Shown here: positions 28,416 through 36,372 of the stretch, in pieces
Numbering within the stretch: the first letter of the stretch is position 1
Layout: each line of letters begins with the position of its first letter
Origin: Clostridia bacterium
Lineage (GTDB): Bacteria > Bacillota > Clostridia > Christensenellales > Pumilibacteraceae
Reading direction: 5' to 3'
Assembly: GCA_017500845.1 (NCBI GenBank)
Contig: JAFVXY010000002.1
Location: 1-64,000 of the forward strand
DNA length: 64,000 nt
Program-made: the position numbers and the translations under genes
The notes under the pieces: generated by a model
The model's input: only the letters and a program-made list of their open reading frames with translations
Database searches by the model: none
Told to the model about the DNA's origin: nothing

Positions 28416-28419
28416 TTTT
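28382..28419 (+). terminator. Intrinsic terminator of the 6S-like RNA
   Basis: A 12-bp stem with one G-T pair, AAGCCCGTAGGA (28382-28393) and TCCTATGGGCTT (28398-28409), is followed by TGATTTTTTT. The T run is on the plus strand, so it ends the structured RNA. It overlaps the 3' end of the convergent protease gene. Confidence 0.8.
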
Positions 28420-29269
28420 GTTTTTCGATGTCTTTAAGCGGAGTAATCGGCGAATGGTTTTTTAGCAGCTCCATAAGCTCGGTTTCGGTGATGGTCGCCA
28501 CGGTCGTAAGGCTTTCATTTACCACCGTAAAGCAGGTATAACAGTTGCCGCTTAGCATTCTGTCAAGCTGAATAAGAGTAAGGGTGTCGGGTACGAGAAT
28601 TTGACTTACCTTTAGCCCTCGCCCGAGCCGTTCACTAAAATACGCCATGTCGTAAACTCTCCTATAAGTACTGCTTTTGTCGGGTACCGCGGTGCTGACG
28701 AAGATAAAAACGCTGATAAGCGCAAAGCTGAAATTTACCGCCACCCCAAGCACTATGGCAAGCACGAACAAGACCGCAAACAGCGGCGAGGCAACGTAGC
28801 CAAAAACCTTAACCCTTTTGTACGCCCTTTGCCTTGGCATAAAGGCGGATAACGCCGCAACGGTAATTCGTCCTCCGTCAAGCGGAAAAACCGGCAACAA
28901 ATTAAACGCCGCCGTAAACAAATTTGCAAAAACCACCCTGTCCGTAAAAACGTACGAAGATGGTATGATCCACCACACTGCCACCGTCACTACGGCAATA
29001 ATCACGTTGCACAGCGGTCCGGCAAGCGCAATCAAAGCCTCGTCCTTTGGCCTTACGCTTTCAAAATCACCGCAAAGCGAAGCTCCGTACGGCATAAGCA
29101 CGAAGCTATCAAGGGTATAACCAAGTCTCATTGCCACCTCGGCGTGAGCAAGCTCGTGCAAAACAATCGTTGTAAAATATACAGCGCAGTCGTAAAAGTG
29201 TCCAAAAGCAATAAGCAAAGCAAGCATTACAATGACGACAGGCGAAATTTTTAGCCGCACTTTTTTCAT
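28400..29269 (-). CDS. M50 site-2 metalloprotease, SpoIVFB-like
   Basis: This 289-residue polytopic membrane zinc protease carries the HELAH motif (His38, Glu39, His42) in a transmembrane helix and the second motif LLPVFPLDGGR (Asp131). The C-terminal about 80 residues form a CBS-like domain. It begins at the ATG 29269, 14 codons after a longer in-frame start, with a GGTG site. SpoIVFB cleaves pro-sigma-K in spore formers. This protein is of that class, but the substrate here is an inference. It is convergent with the 6S-like RNA. Confidence 0.88.
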   Translation of the reverse strand: MKKVRLKISPVVIVMLALLIAFGHFYDCAVYFTTIVLHELAHAEVAMRLGYTLDSFVLMPYGASLCGDFESVRPKDEALIALAGPLCNVIIAVVTVAVWWIIPSSYVFTDRVVFANLFTAAFNLLPVFPLDGGRITVAALSAFMPRQRAYKRVKVFGYVASPLFAVLFVLAIVLGVAVNFSFALISVFIFVSTAVPDKSSTYRRVYDMAYFSERLGRGLKVSQILVPDTLTLIQLDRMLSGNCYTCFTVVNESLTTVATITETELMELLKNHSPITPLKDIEKQKNQSP

Positions 29270-29382
29270 ATTGCACCGCCGATAGCACAAAAAACGGCTA
29301 TACGCCACCACTTTTTTGTTACAACCGTATTTTTGCGTTCATCAATCATACCACATATTATATGGCAAGAATCGCGCTAAAA

Positions 29383-29595
29383 TTACCCCAAATGCACACC
29401 TATCCTTTTTACCTCGCCGCATTTTACGCTCACGTTGATTTCGCCGCTGCGTACGCTTATCTGCAAGTCCTCTACGTCCGTAAACTGCCTAAAAACGCAG
29501 TAAAGCTCGGAACGCAAAACCTCAATTAGTGCCGCCTCGTTGGCTCCGCCGTCTGCCTGAATAGTGCTTTTTAATCTCTCACTAAGCTCACTCAT
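29383..29595 (-). CDS. minE: Cell division topological specificity factor MinE-like
   Basis: This 70-residue protein is directly downstream of minD, with an ATGA overlap. It has the N-terminal amphipathic helix region (SERLKSTI), EVLRSELYCVFRQFTDVEDLQISV in place of the usual MinD-interaction helix and a beta-rich C-terminus. The match to MinE is through position, size and hydrophobic pattern rather than strong motif identity, so the symbol is a reasoned call. With MinD it would oscillate to position the division site at mid-cell. Confidence 0.7.
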   Translation of the reverse strand: MSELSERLKSTIQADGGANEAALIEVLRSELYCVFRQFTDVEDLQISVRSGEINVSVKCGEVKRIGVHLG

Positions 29596-30380
29596 AATCG
29601 CCCCCTTAGCCTGCGCTTGATGCCGCCAAACATACCCTTATACCTTTTTGTAACGTCATAAATTTCGTTCGTTCCGTAATGAATATTTTGAGCAAGAATT
29701 TTTGTTGCACGCTTACCCTCGCCCCTTGCCACTACGCTACTTCCACTGCTTAATCTGTTAACCTCGTCGTCCTCGGGGACCACCCCCAAAACGGCAAGTC
29801 CCATGGTCTGCTCTATCTCCGTAGGCGAAAGCGCATCGCCGCCTACAATCATATCCCCCCTTGCTCGGTTTATCACAAGGCTAACGGGAAGCTGATACGA
29901 GCGTATCAAAGCCGCCACCTTACCTGCATCCTTTAGCGCAGACAGATGCGAGCTTGTCACCACTACCGCCTCGTCCGCCGCCGCAACTGCCCTATGAAAT
30001 CCGAATTCTACACCGGCAGGGCAATCTATCAGCACGTAGTCGCAGCTTGCCTTTAGCCTATTTACCACCGCCCTAAAGGCCTGACCGTCGGCATAGCACT
30101 CGCTGTAGCTATGCGAGGACGGCAGTAAGCATACCCCTTTTGCCGCACTGTCGGGCACAAGAGCTTGACTAAGCCTACATCTGCCTGCAATCACGTCCAC
30201 GAGGTCGTAAACTACACTGTGCTCGACGTTCATAAGCACGTCAAGGTTATTAAGCCCGATATCGGTATCCATCAGCACCACTCGCGCGGAAAGCTCGGCA
30301 AGCGCTCTGCCTACGCTTAAGGTCAAGGTGGACTTGCCTACGCCGCCCTTGCCCGAAGTAAAAACTATTGCCTTAGCCAT
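29592..30380 (-). CDS. minD: Septum site-determining protein MinD
   Basis: This ParA-type ATPase dimerises on the membrane and controls division site choice. The deviant Walker A GKGGVGKST is at residues 10-18, with DTDIGLNNLDVLM as switch-like block and DYVLIDCPAGVE as Walker B. The C-terminal YKGMFGGIKRRLRGRL is a membrane-targeting amphipathic helix. At 262 residues its length is normal. A TATAAT -10 (30409-30414 region) lies upstream, in the gap shared with the divergent reductase gene. Confidence 0.95.
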   Translation of the reverse strand: MAKAIVFTSGKGGVGKSTLTLSVGRALAELSARVVLMDTDIGLNNLDVLMNVEHSVVYDLVDVIAGRCRLSQALVPDSAAKGVCLLPSSHSYSECYADGQAFRAVVNRLKASCDYVLIDCPAGVEFGFHRAVAAADEAVVVTSSHLSALKDAGKVAALIRSYQLPVSLVINRARGDMIVGGDALSPTEIEQTMGLAVLGVVPEDDEVNRLSSGSSVVARGEGKRATKILAQNIHYGTNEIYDVTKRYKGMFGGIKRRLRGRL

Positions 30381-30499
30381 AAAAACCCCCTTTTGCGCAT
30401 TAACCCAATTATACCTTGACTACGCCGCGAAAATATACGTATTTTTATATAATTATGTCTATTTGTGTGACACGAGCCGCACTTTTTTTATAAAAACTA

Positions 30500-30528
30500 T
30501 TGCATAGTGCCGTATCTTATGGTACAAT
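30500..30528 (+). promoter_or_regulatory. Promoter of the CoA-disulfide reductase gene
   Basis: TTGCAT (30500-30505), a 17-bp spacer and TACAAT (30523-30528) precede a ribosome site (GGGGG) and the ATG at 30561. Divergent minD transcription starts from the same 180-bp gap. Confidence 0.6.
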
Positions 30529-30560
30529 AAATATGAAAAAACTTATAAAGGGGGATTTCA

Positions 30561-32213
30561 ATGAAGGTTCTTATTGTAGGAGGCGTAGCAGGTGGCGCAT
30601 CGTGTGCGGCAAGACTGCGCAGACTTGACGAAAAAGCAGAAATAACAATTCTCGAGCGCGGCGAATATATCTCGTTTGCAAACTGCGGCTTGCCGTACTA
30701 TATCGGGGGAGAAATCACAGACAAAAGCAGGCTGACCCTGCAAACGCCCAACAGCCTTAAACGCAGATTCAATATCGACGTGCGAGTTTTTTGTGAGGCA
30801 GTAAGCGTAAATCCACAAGCCAAATGCGTCACCGTAAGGGAGGCAAACGGCAATACGTATACTCAAAATTACGACAAGCTGGTACTTTCGCCGGGTGCGG
30901 CACCCATTCTTCCCAAAATGGAGGGAATAAACAACGAGCGTGTTTTTACACTTCGCAATATCCCGGATACTCTTAGAATAAAGGGCTTTATAGACGTCAA
31001 CAAACCTCGCTCGGCAGTCGTGGTAGGCGGCGGATACGTTGGTATCGAAATGGCAGAAAACCTTGTTAAGGCAGGCATCGACGTGACGGTTGTCGAGCTT
31101 AGCGACCACCTTATCGCACCGCTTGACTTCGATATGGCGGCAGACGTTCATCACTACGTAAGAAGCAAGGGCATAAACCTTGTTTTGAGTACAGCCGTTA
31201 CGGCAATAAAAAATCGCGAGCAAGGCCTAACCGTTCAAACGCAAAAAGATAATATCGATGCCGATATGGTTATTATGTCGGTAGGCGTAAAGCCCGAAAC
31301 GGCATTTTTAAGCGGAAGCGGCATTGCCACCAACGCACGCGGAAGCATAATCGTAGACGAGCAAATGCGAACAAGCGTAGAGGACATATACGCAGTAGGC
31401 GACGCCGTGGAAATCCTTAGCTTTATCACCAAGCAACCCGCATTTATCCCTCTTGCGGGGCCTGCCAACAAGCAAGGCCGAATCGCCGCCGACAATATTT
31501 GCGGCATAAGCTCCAAATATTGCGGCACACAAGGCTCAGCGGTAGTCAAAATTTTTGATATGACGGTAGCAACCACCGGGCTTAACGAATCAAGCGCAAA
31601 AGCGGCAGGAATTGACTACGACAAGACGTACACCTACTCCGCCTCGCACGCAACCTACTACCCCGGACATTCTATGATGATGATAAAGGTGCTTTGGGAA
31701 AAATCGTCGCTTAAGCTTATCGGCGCGCAAATTGTAGGCAAGGACGGCGTAGACAAGCGCATGGACGTGCTCGCCTCGGCAATTCGTTTTGGCGCAAAAG
31801 CTACCGACCTGGTAAATTTGGAGCTTACCTATGCCCCGCCCTTCGGCTCGGCAAAGGACCCTGTAAATATGATTGGATACGTTGCCGAAAACGTAATAAA
31901 CGGCATCGTAAAGCAATTCTATTGGCACGACGTTGCTAAGCTTGCACGCGACGGAAGCGTAACTCTGCTCGACACCAGAATGGTACACGAATTCGCCGCC
32001 GGCAATATCGACGGCTTTATCAACATTCCGCTTGACGAGCTTCGCAATCGCCTTGACGAAATCCCCAAAAACAAACCTGTTTACGTGCATTGCTTTAGCG
32101 GCCACCGCTCGTATGTTGCGTGCAGAATTCTTTCGGCTCACGGCTACGAATGCTACAACCTAACGGGAGGCTGGAGATTGTACGAGTCGGTAATAAGCGA
32201 GCTGCAAAAGTAA
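30561..32213 (+). CDS. CoA-disulfide reductase with C-terminal rhodanese domain
   Basis: This 550-residue flavoprotein starts with GGVAGGASCAARLRR, an FAD-binding Rossmann fold. The active-site cysteine is at residue 42 (FANCGLPYY). The second Rossmann fold for NAD(P)H is VVVGGGYVGIEMAENL near residue 160. From about 460 on, a rhodanese domain ends with the loop CFSGHRS (Cys511). It would reduce CoA or other disulfides or persulfides, and the fused rhodanese links it to sulfur transfer. It stands alone, ending at a bidirectional terminator. Confidence 0.9.
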   Translation: MKVLIVGGVAGGASCAARLRRLDEKAEITILERGEYISFANCGLPYYIGGEITDKSRLTLQTPNSLKRRFNIDVRVFCEAVSVNPQAKCVTVREANGNTYTQNYDKLVLSPGAAPILPKMEGINNERVFTLRNIPDTLRIKGFIDVNKPRSAVVVGGGYVGIEMAENLVKAGIDVTVVELSDHLIAPLDFDMAADVHHYVRSKGINLVLSTAVTAIKNREQGLTVQTQKDNIDADMVIMSVGVKPETAFLSGSGIATNARGSIIVDEQMRTSVEDIYAVGDAVEILSFITKQPAFIPLAGPANKQGRIAADNICGISSKYCGTQGSAVVKIFDMTVATTGLNESSAKAAGIDYDKTYTYSASHATYYPGHSMMMIKVLWEKSSLKLIGAQIVGKDGVDKRMDVLASAIRFGAKATDLVNLELTYAPPFGSAKDPVNMIGYVAENVINGIVKQFYWHDVAKLARDGSVTLLDTRMVHEFAAGNIDGFINIPLDELRNRLDEIPKNKPVYVHCFSGHRSYVACRILSAHGYECYNLTGGWRLYESVISELQK

Positions 32214-32251
32214 TCCAAAAGATACATACGTATTTACATTTTTTCGACAGC

Positions 32252-32287
32252 AAAAAAAGAGCTAGGTATATCCCAAGCTCTTTTTTT
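32252..32287. terminator. Bidirectional terminator
   Basis: A stem from AAAAAAAGAGCT (32252-32263) to AGCTCTTTTTTT (32276-32287) with a short internal GG/CC helix. It separates the reductase gene from the minus-strand immunity gene and can end both. Confidence 0.8.
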
Positions 32288-32320
32288 GCACACTGCTTTG
32301 ATATGATAATACTCAAAAAA

Positions 32321-32698
32321 TCAATGGTTCGCCCACTCCGGATGCACATATTTATCATATGTCTCTTCATCAAGCTCACTTACAGTCAAATCGCCGTCAA
32401 CGTAAAATTGGATCCATCCGCCCACACCGCTAATATCATACAAGCCGTCCTTTAACTTGTCTATATATGCTATATGGATATAAATATCACTTATATCTTT
32501 GTAATCATCACCGTCGACTTCAATTTTTGTAGCAATTATCTTTCCTTCAATCATCAAATTATGATTTACCATAAACTGCCCATCTACGTCGTGCTGGTGG
32601 CAATAGGCAAAAACAACCGTTTTATCTCCCTTTTTTTGACAAAGATCAATATCCAAAGCATGCATGCCATATTTGTTAATAATATCGTCTAAATTCAT
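32321..32698 (-). CDS. Acidic protein following a toxin-like gene (probable immunity protein)
   Basis: This small, acidic 125-residue protein of alternating strands (for example DKTVVFAYCHQHDVDGQF and DISDIYIHIAYIDKLKDGLYDISGVGGW) has no signal peptide. It has a GGGGGAGG ribosome site and lies 2 nt after the toxin-like gene. Base composition is visibly AT-richer than the neighbours. Order, size and acidic charge suggest a cognate antitoxin or immunity protein. I do not recognise the family. Confidence 0.55.
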   Translation of the reverse strand: MNLDDIINKYGMHALDIDLCQKKGDKTVVFAYCHQHDVDGQFMVNHNLMIEGKIIATKIEVDGDDYKDISDIYIHIAYIDKLKDGLYDISGVGGWIQFYVDGDLTVSELDEETYDKYVHPEWANH

Positions 32699-32700
32699 AT

Positions 32701-33156
32701 TTAATCCTCCCCCTGTATATGACTTTCCGGAGTCTTCTCTTTACAAGCTTTACCGTATTTATCGTTGTATTTATACGGCTTCTTTTTTATTTCCTTATGA
32801 TTCAAATCCTTTAGCCACCAATTATACCAGTGCCAATGAGTTACGTCATTTCGCACCCATTGATTGGTGCTTTTTCTGCGATAAAAGGTTGACGGATTTG
32901 TTGGTTTATTATTTTTAATAGAGTCCTCGCTCTTATTTTCCCATCCCTTTTTAAGCAATTTATTTGGCGTCCTTGGTAAATACGAGCCCGAATAAACCTT
33001 ATAACGCTTACTCCATTTGTTGTATTGTACCTGCCGCGCCGCCTGCGGACGTAAAAGCTTTTGTCTTGCTGTCTTAGGCGGATTTTTCACCTCAACGTAA
33101 TGTCTTGGTTTTTTCGTAATAGCATAAACGATTTTATCAACAATGCTTCTTGCCAA
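32701..33156 (-). CDS. Orphan toxin-domain protein
   Basis: This basic 151-residue protein starts at TTG with an AGGAG site. The first half is Lys/Arg rich and Pro-containing. The second half has LLKKGWENKSEDS (Gly-Trp at residues 71-72), STFYRRKSTNQWVRNDVTHWHWYNWW (His107, His109) and a basic tail. I recall the GW...S...TF...R.D...HWH pattern from C-terminal domains of polymorphic toxins, with no search made. No delivery domain is present, so it is an orphan module. A consensus promoter lies upstream and the immunity-like gene lies just downstream. Confidence 0.55.
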   Translation of the reverse strand: MARSIVDKIVYAITKKPRHYVEVKNPPKTARQKLLRPQAARQVQYNKWSKRYKVYSGSYLPRTPNKLLKKGWENKSEDSIKNNKPTNPSTFYRRKSTNQWVRNDVTHWHWYNWWLKDLNHKEIKKKPYKYNDKYGKACKEKTPESHIQGED

Positions 33157-33193
33157 TTTTCTCTTTCTCCTATATCATATAAATTTTGCAATT

Positions 33194-33222
33194 ATTATAT
33201 CACAATTAAAGCTACTTGTAAA
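33194..33222 (-). promoter_or_regulatory. Promoter of the toxin/immunity pair
   Basis: On the minus strand TTTACA (33217-33222), a 17-bp spacer and TATAAT (33194-33199) give a near-consensus promoter. It stands about 40 bp before the TTG start codon, which has an AGGAG site. This shows the pair is transcribed as its own unit. Confidence 0.65.
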
Positions 33223-33290
33223 TAAATAAGCTTTCTCATAAATAAAAAATGAGGCCTGTAGAAACGCATACCACAAAAAATTTTACAAAG

Positions 33291-33324
33291 AAAAAGAGTT
33301 TGACTTACGCCAAGCTCTTTTTTT
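33291..33324. terminator. Intrinsic terminator
   Basis: AAAAAGAG-t-TTG (33291-33302) pairs with CAA-g-CTCTTTTT (33311-33322) across an 8-nt loop, with T and A runs on the outer sides. It ends the minus-strand membrane protein gene just beyond its stop codon. Confidence 0.75.
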
Positions 33325-33346
33325 GTAACAATCAAATTATAAACCC

Positions 33347-34303
33347 CTAACCTTGGCTTTCTGGCCCCGCGGACTCGCTCTCTTGTTTCTCCACAGCATG
33401 TGCCGACTTAACGCCAAACCACGCCATTATCCTTTGCCACAGCTTTTTAGAATTTTCGGGCAAATTCTTCATATCCTCTACAAAATTCTTTCTGTCCCAA
33501 ATCATACTTACGGCAAATGCCAACGGTGTAACAAGAATGTAAACGGGGAAAATAAGCCAGAACCACGGCCAATATTTAAGCTCTCCTGCATGCGCACCCA
33601 CCGGTACCTTAGTGAAGAATTCAGGCGTAAATATAGCCAAAATTTTACCTATCGGATCCCAGCTGCCGTCCTGATTCAGCGGTCCCCAAATCCACGACGT
33701 ATTTTTGTAGTTGGGAATTTCGAATCGATCTCCTCTAAGCGGAATATACCCAAGCTCGCTTTGGAAAATCTGATTAAGAATGATAAACAAGGTAAGCAGC
33801 ATAAGTCCCGTCGGCGCACTGAACACGCGCTTATACGACGGCCTATGGTGACCGAACAGCACCATAAGAAGGGGTACGGCAAGCAGCATCCAATGGTGAT
33901 AATAGAACCTTATTATATCCCAAACCTCACCTGCTTGGTTAGTCTTTGCAAGCGGCTCTTGCGGATAAACTAGCGCAATTAAGCCACTAAGCACGCCGAT
34001 ATAGAACATATAGTCCTTTACACCATTTTTCTTGCTGAAAAACAGGAACGGAAAAAGCGCGATGTTTGCGCCGCAGATATTGACGAACCACGAATCGCGT
34101 AACATTCTTGCCTCGTCCACCGAATAAGGCGGAATGTACACCTTCAAAAAGTGAAGCAATAGACCAAACGCAAGAAGCGAAAACAAAACGATTTTCTGCG
34201 TTTTTGTGGACTTATGACGAAGCAAGAAATATAGACCCACTATCGAGCCCGCCCCAAGCAACAGCCAAAAGAAATACCACAAATTAAACATCTGTATTTC
34301 CAT
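33347..34303 (-). CDS. YwaF/TIGR02206-type integral membrane protein
   Basis: This 318-residue protein has about seven hydrophobic segments (near 8-27, 37-55, 77-92, 98-112, 140-152, 165-185 and 245-270) separated by short loops. It includes WDIIRFYYHHWMLLAVPLLMV and the SELGYIPLRGDRFE connection. A charged cytoplasmic tail from 270 contains DMKNLPENSKKLWQR. The fold recalls the YwaF/TMEM164-like family of unknown function. It starts with a GGGGAG site at 34303. Confidence 0.75.
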   Translation of the reverse strand: MEIQMFNLWYFFWLLLGAGSIVGLYFLLRHKSTKTQKIVLFSLLAFGLLLHFLKVYIPPYSVDEARMLRDSWFVNICGANIALFPFLFFSKKNGVKDYMFYIGVLSGLIALVYPQEPLAKTNQAGEVWDIIRFYYHHWMLLAVPLLMVLFGHHRPSYKRVFSAPTGLMLLTLFIILNQIFQSELGYIPLRGDRFEIPNYKNTSWIWGPLNQDGSWDPIGKILAIFTPEFFTKVPVGAHAGELKYWPWFWLIFPVYILVTPLAFAVSMIWDRKNFVEDMKNLPENSKKLWQRIMAWFGVKSAHAVEKQESESAGPESQG

Positions 34304-34438
34304 AAAACTTTTCTCTCCCCTATATATCGTTGCTCAAAATTCTACCACTTTATGTATGATTTGTCAACATATTTTTACGATAAGTGCTTGTTTTACACAA
34401 AAAATGATAGGCAAGATTCTGCCTTAAGATTACGGCAA

Positions 34439-35497
34439 TTACTCTTGTGACATTAGCTCCACAGTAAAGACACTGCCCTTTTTGCCGTCAGAGTTTACCT
34501 TTACTCTGCCGCCGTGAAGCTCTACTATGCGCCTGACTATCGCAAGCCCAAGACCGTTGCCCATCTGCGCATGAGAATGCTCGCCCTGATAAAACTTATC
34601 AAATAAATGCTTTTGCTTTTCCGCGCTCACCCCGGGGCCCTCATCGGCGAAAGTAACAATAATATTTGAATCAAAATCTGCAATACGTACCGTTATTTTA
34701 CCGCCATCGGGCGAAAACTTTATAGCATTGTCAAGTAAATTTAGCCACACCTGACGGACAAGCTCCTCGTTGCACGAAAGGTATTTCTCGTCCGAATCGA
34801 ATAAAACGCTAATGTTTTTTTCGGAAAGCTTTTTGTACAGCAATGCCACCACCTGACGGATTTGCTCGGTAATGTTTATGCGCCTAACGTCTGTCACAAT
34901 GGTCTGCTTTTCGATTTTGGACAGATACAATACGCTGTTGGATAAGTCCGCCAGTCGCTGCGACTCGCTGATTATAATATCAAGGTACTCCTCTCGTTCC
35001 TCGGGCAGAAGCTCGTCCCATTTAAGCGCCTTTGCAAAGCCGCGAATGGAAACAATGGGCGTTTTGAACTCGTGCGAAAAATTGTTGACGAAGTCGCTTC
35101 GAAGCATTTCCACACTGCTTAGCTCCTCAGCCATGTGGTTGAACCTTTCGCCAAGCTCACGAAAGCTTTCTATTCCCTTAGGCTGAACACGCACCGAGTA
35201 ATCGCCGCTTGCAATCTTGTCGGTTGCGTCCATAATTTCCTGCAAGGGCTTAAGCGGTCTGCGACTGATAACAAAGGCAAGCACGGTACCCACTGCAAGA
35301 CTGACTGCCATAAACAGCAGATGCGGAACCCTTAGAAGGTCCTCGGTACGTATCCATCCCATTCGCATAAACAAGTAGGTAAATCCGCCCACCACAAGCA
35401 AGGTAATCAAAATAGTAACGAACACGATGGTCGCAAAAACCAACGCAAGCTGAAGCGTTTGACTGCGTGTACCCTTTTTTTCGTTATGGCTTCTCAC
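34439..35497 (-). CDS. Sensor histidine kinase
   Basis: This 352-residue membrane kinase has two transmembrane helices (about 16-42 and 60-78) enclosing a very short outside loop, so it probably senses membrane or cytoplasmic cues. A HAMP domain spans 80-135. The HisKA box FSHEFKTP carries His142. The ATP-binding domain has the N box (NLLDNAIKFSPDGG), DEGPGVS and GNGLGLAIV. It starts at GTG and overlaps the response regulator by 14 nt. An orphan-looking OmpR-type pair is likely. The signal is unknown. Confidence 0.93.
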   Translation of the reverse strand: MRSHNEKKGTRSQTLQLALVFATIVFVTILITLLVVGGFTYLFMRMGWIRTEDLLRVPHLLFMAVSLAVGTVLAFVISRRPLKPLQEIMDATDKIASGDYSVRVQPKGIESFRELGERFNHMAEELSSVEMLRSDFVNNFSHEFKTPIVSIRGFAKALKWDELLPEEREEYLDIIISESQRLADLSNSVLYLSKIEKQTIVTDVRRINITEQIRQVVALLYKKLSEKNISVLFDSDEKYLSCNEELVRQVWLNLLDNAIKFSPDGGKITVRIADFDSNIIVTFADEGPGVSAEKQKHLFDKFYQGEHSHAQMGNGLGLAIVRRIVELHGGRVKVNSDGKKGSVFTVELMSQE

Positions 35498-36167
35498 TGT
35501 GAATAACCCCCTTGTACCCTACTCCGCGAATCGCCACGATCTCGAACTCGCTGTACCCCTCAAATCTACGGCGTAGCCTTGTGACGTGAACGTTGACCGT
35601 CGTATCAATCGTTTCAGAGTCCATTCCCCAAATTTCGTCCATAAGCTGAAGCCGCGTAAAAATCTTATCCGGGAAGGAAAGCAGCTTGTACAAAAGATAA
35701 AACTCCTTTTGCGGAAGCGTTTGCATTTCGCCGTCGCGCGACACGGTAAGCGAATCGTAATCAAGCACAACCTTTCCGATGGTAAGCTTACGTTCGGACG
35801 CAATTTGTGACCTGCGAAGAAGCGCCTTTATTCTAAGCAGCATTTCCTCCTCGTCCACCGGCTTAACCATATAGTCGTCCGTGCCGACAAGAAAGCCCTT
35901 GCGCTTATCCTCCGGCAGGTGCTTTGCCGTAACTATAAGAATAGGAATTTGACTTCCGCCCTCGCGCAAGCATCTTACAAGCTCGTACCCGTCCATAACG
36001 GGCATCATGACGTCTGCAACGATAAGGTCAACGTGATTTTTGTCAGTAAGCTCCAACGCCTCTTGTCCGTTTTCTGCAAGCAAAACATCATAGCCGGCAT
36101 GACGAAGAACAGCCCTCATAAGCCTTGCCGTATTTTTGTCGTCCTCTGCCACAAGAATTTTGAACAT
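35484..36167 (-). CDS. OmpR-family response regulator
   Basis: This 227-residue DNA-binding regulator starts at the ATG 36167, with an AAGGGGG site 6 nt away. A longer in-frame start is less likely. The receiver domain (1-115) has the acidic pocket (AEDD) and phospho-accepting Asp52 in VADVMMP. A winged-helix OmpR/PhoB domain at 130-225 has LPQKEFYLLYKLLS and VTRLRRRFEG...IRGVGYK. The kinase directly follows and overlaps it. A TATAAT -10 is visible upstream near 36222-36227. Confidence 0.94.
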   Translation of the reverse strand: MFKILVAEDDKNTARLMRAVLRHAGYDVLLAENGQEALELTDKNHVDLIVADVMMPVMDGYELVRCLREGGSQIPILIVTAKHLPEDKRKGFLVGTDDYMVKPVDEEEMLLRIKALLRRSQIASERKLTIGKVVLDYDSLTVSRDGEMQTLPQKEFYLLYKLLSFPDKIFTRLQLMDEIWGMDSETIDTTVNVHVTRLRRRFEGYSEFEIVAIRGVGYKGVIHSEKP

Positions 36168-36372
36168 ATTTTGCCCCCTTACAACCTTTGCGGTAGTTTC
36201 TTCCACATTATTATTTTTTCTGATTATACCACAAAAAAGTGAACTTTGCGTTAATTGCACCTAAAATTTTTCAAATTTTTTACCGCTATTTCCTTTTTTG
36301 TTTTTGTTGAATTTATAATTGTATGTTATAATATACGCTGTACTGTAAGAGTCAGCACCAAAGGACGTTGTT

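Noticed and set aside
28146..28419. tmRNA, RNase P or SRP RNA as the identity of the structured RNA near rarA
   Set aside because: There is no GGTTCGA-type T arm, no GAGGAAAGTCC RNase P core and no SRP Alu or GGAA tetraloop signature.
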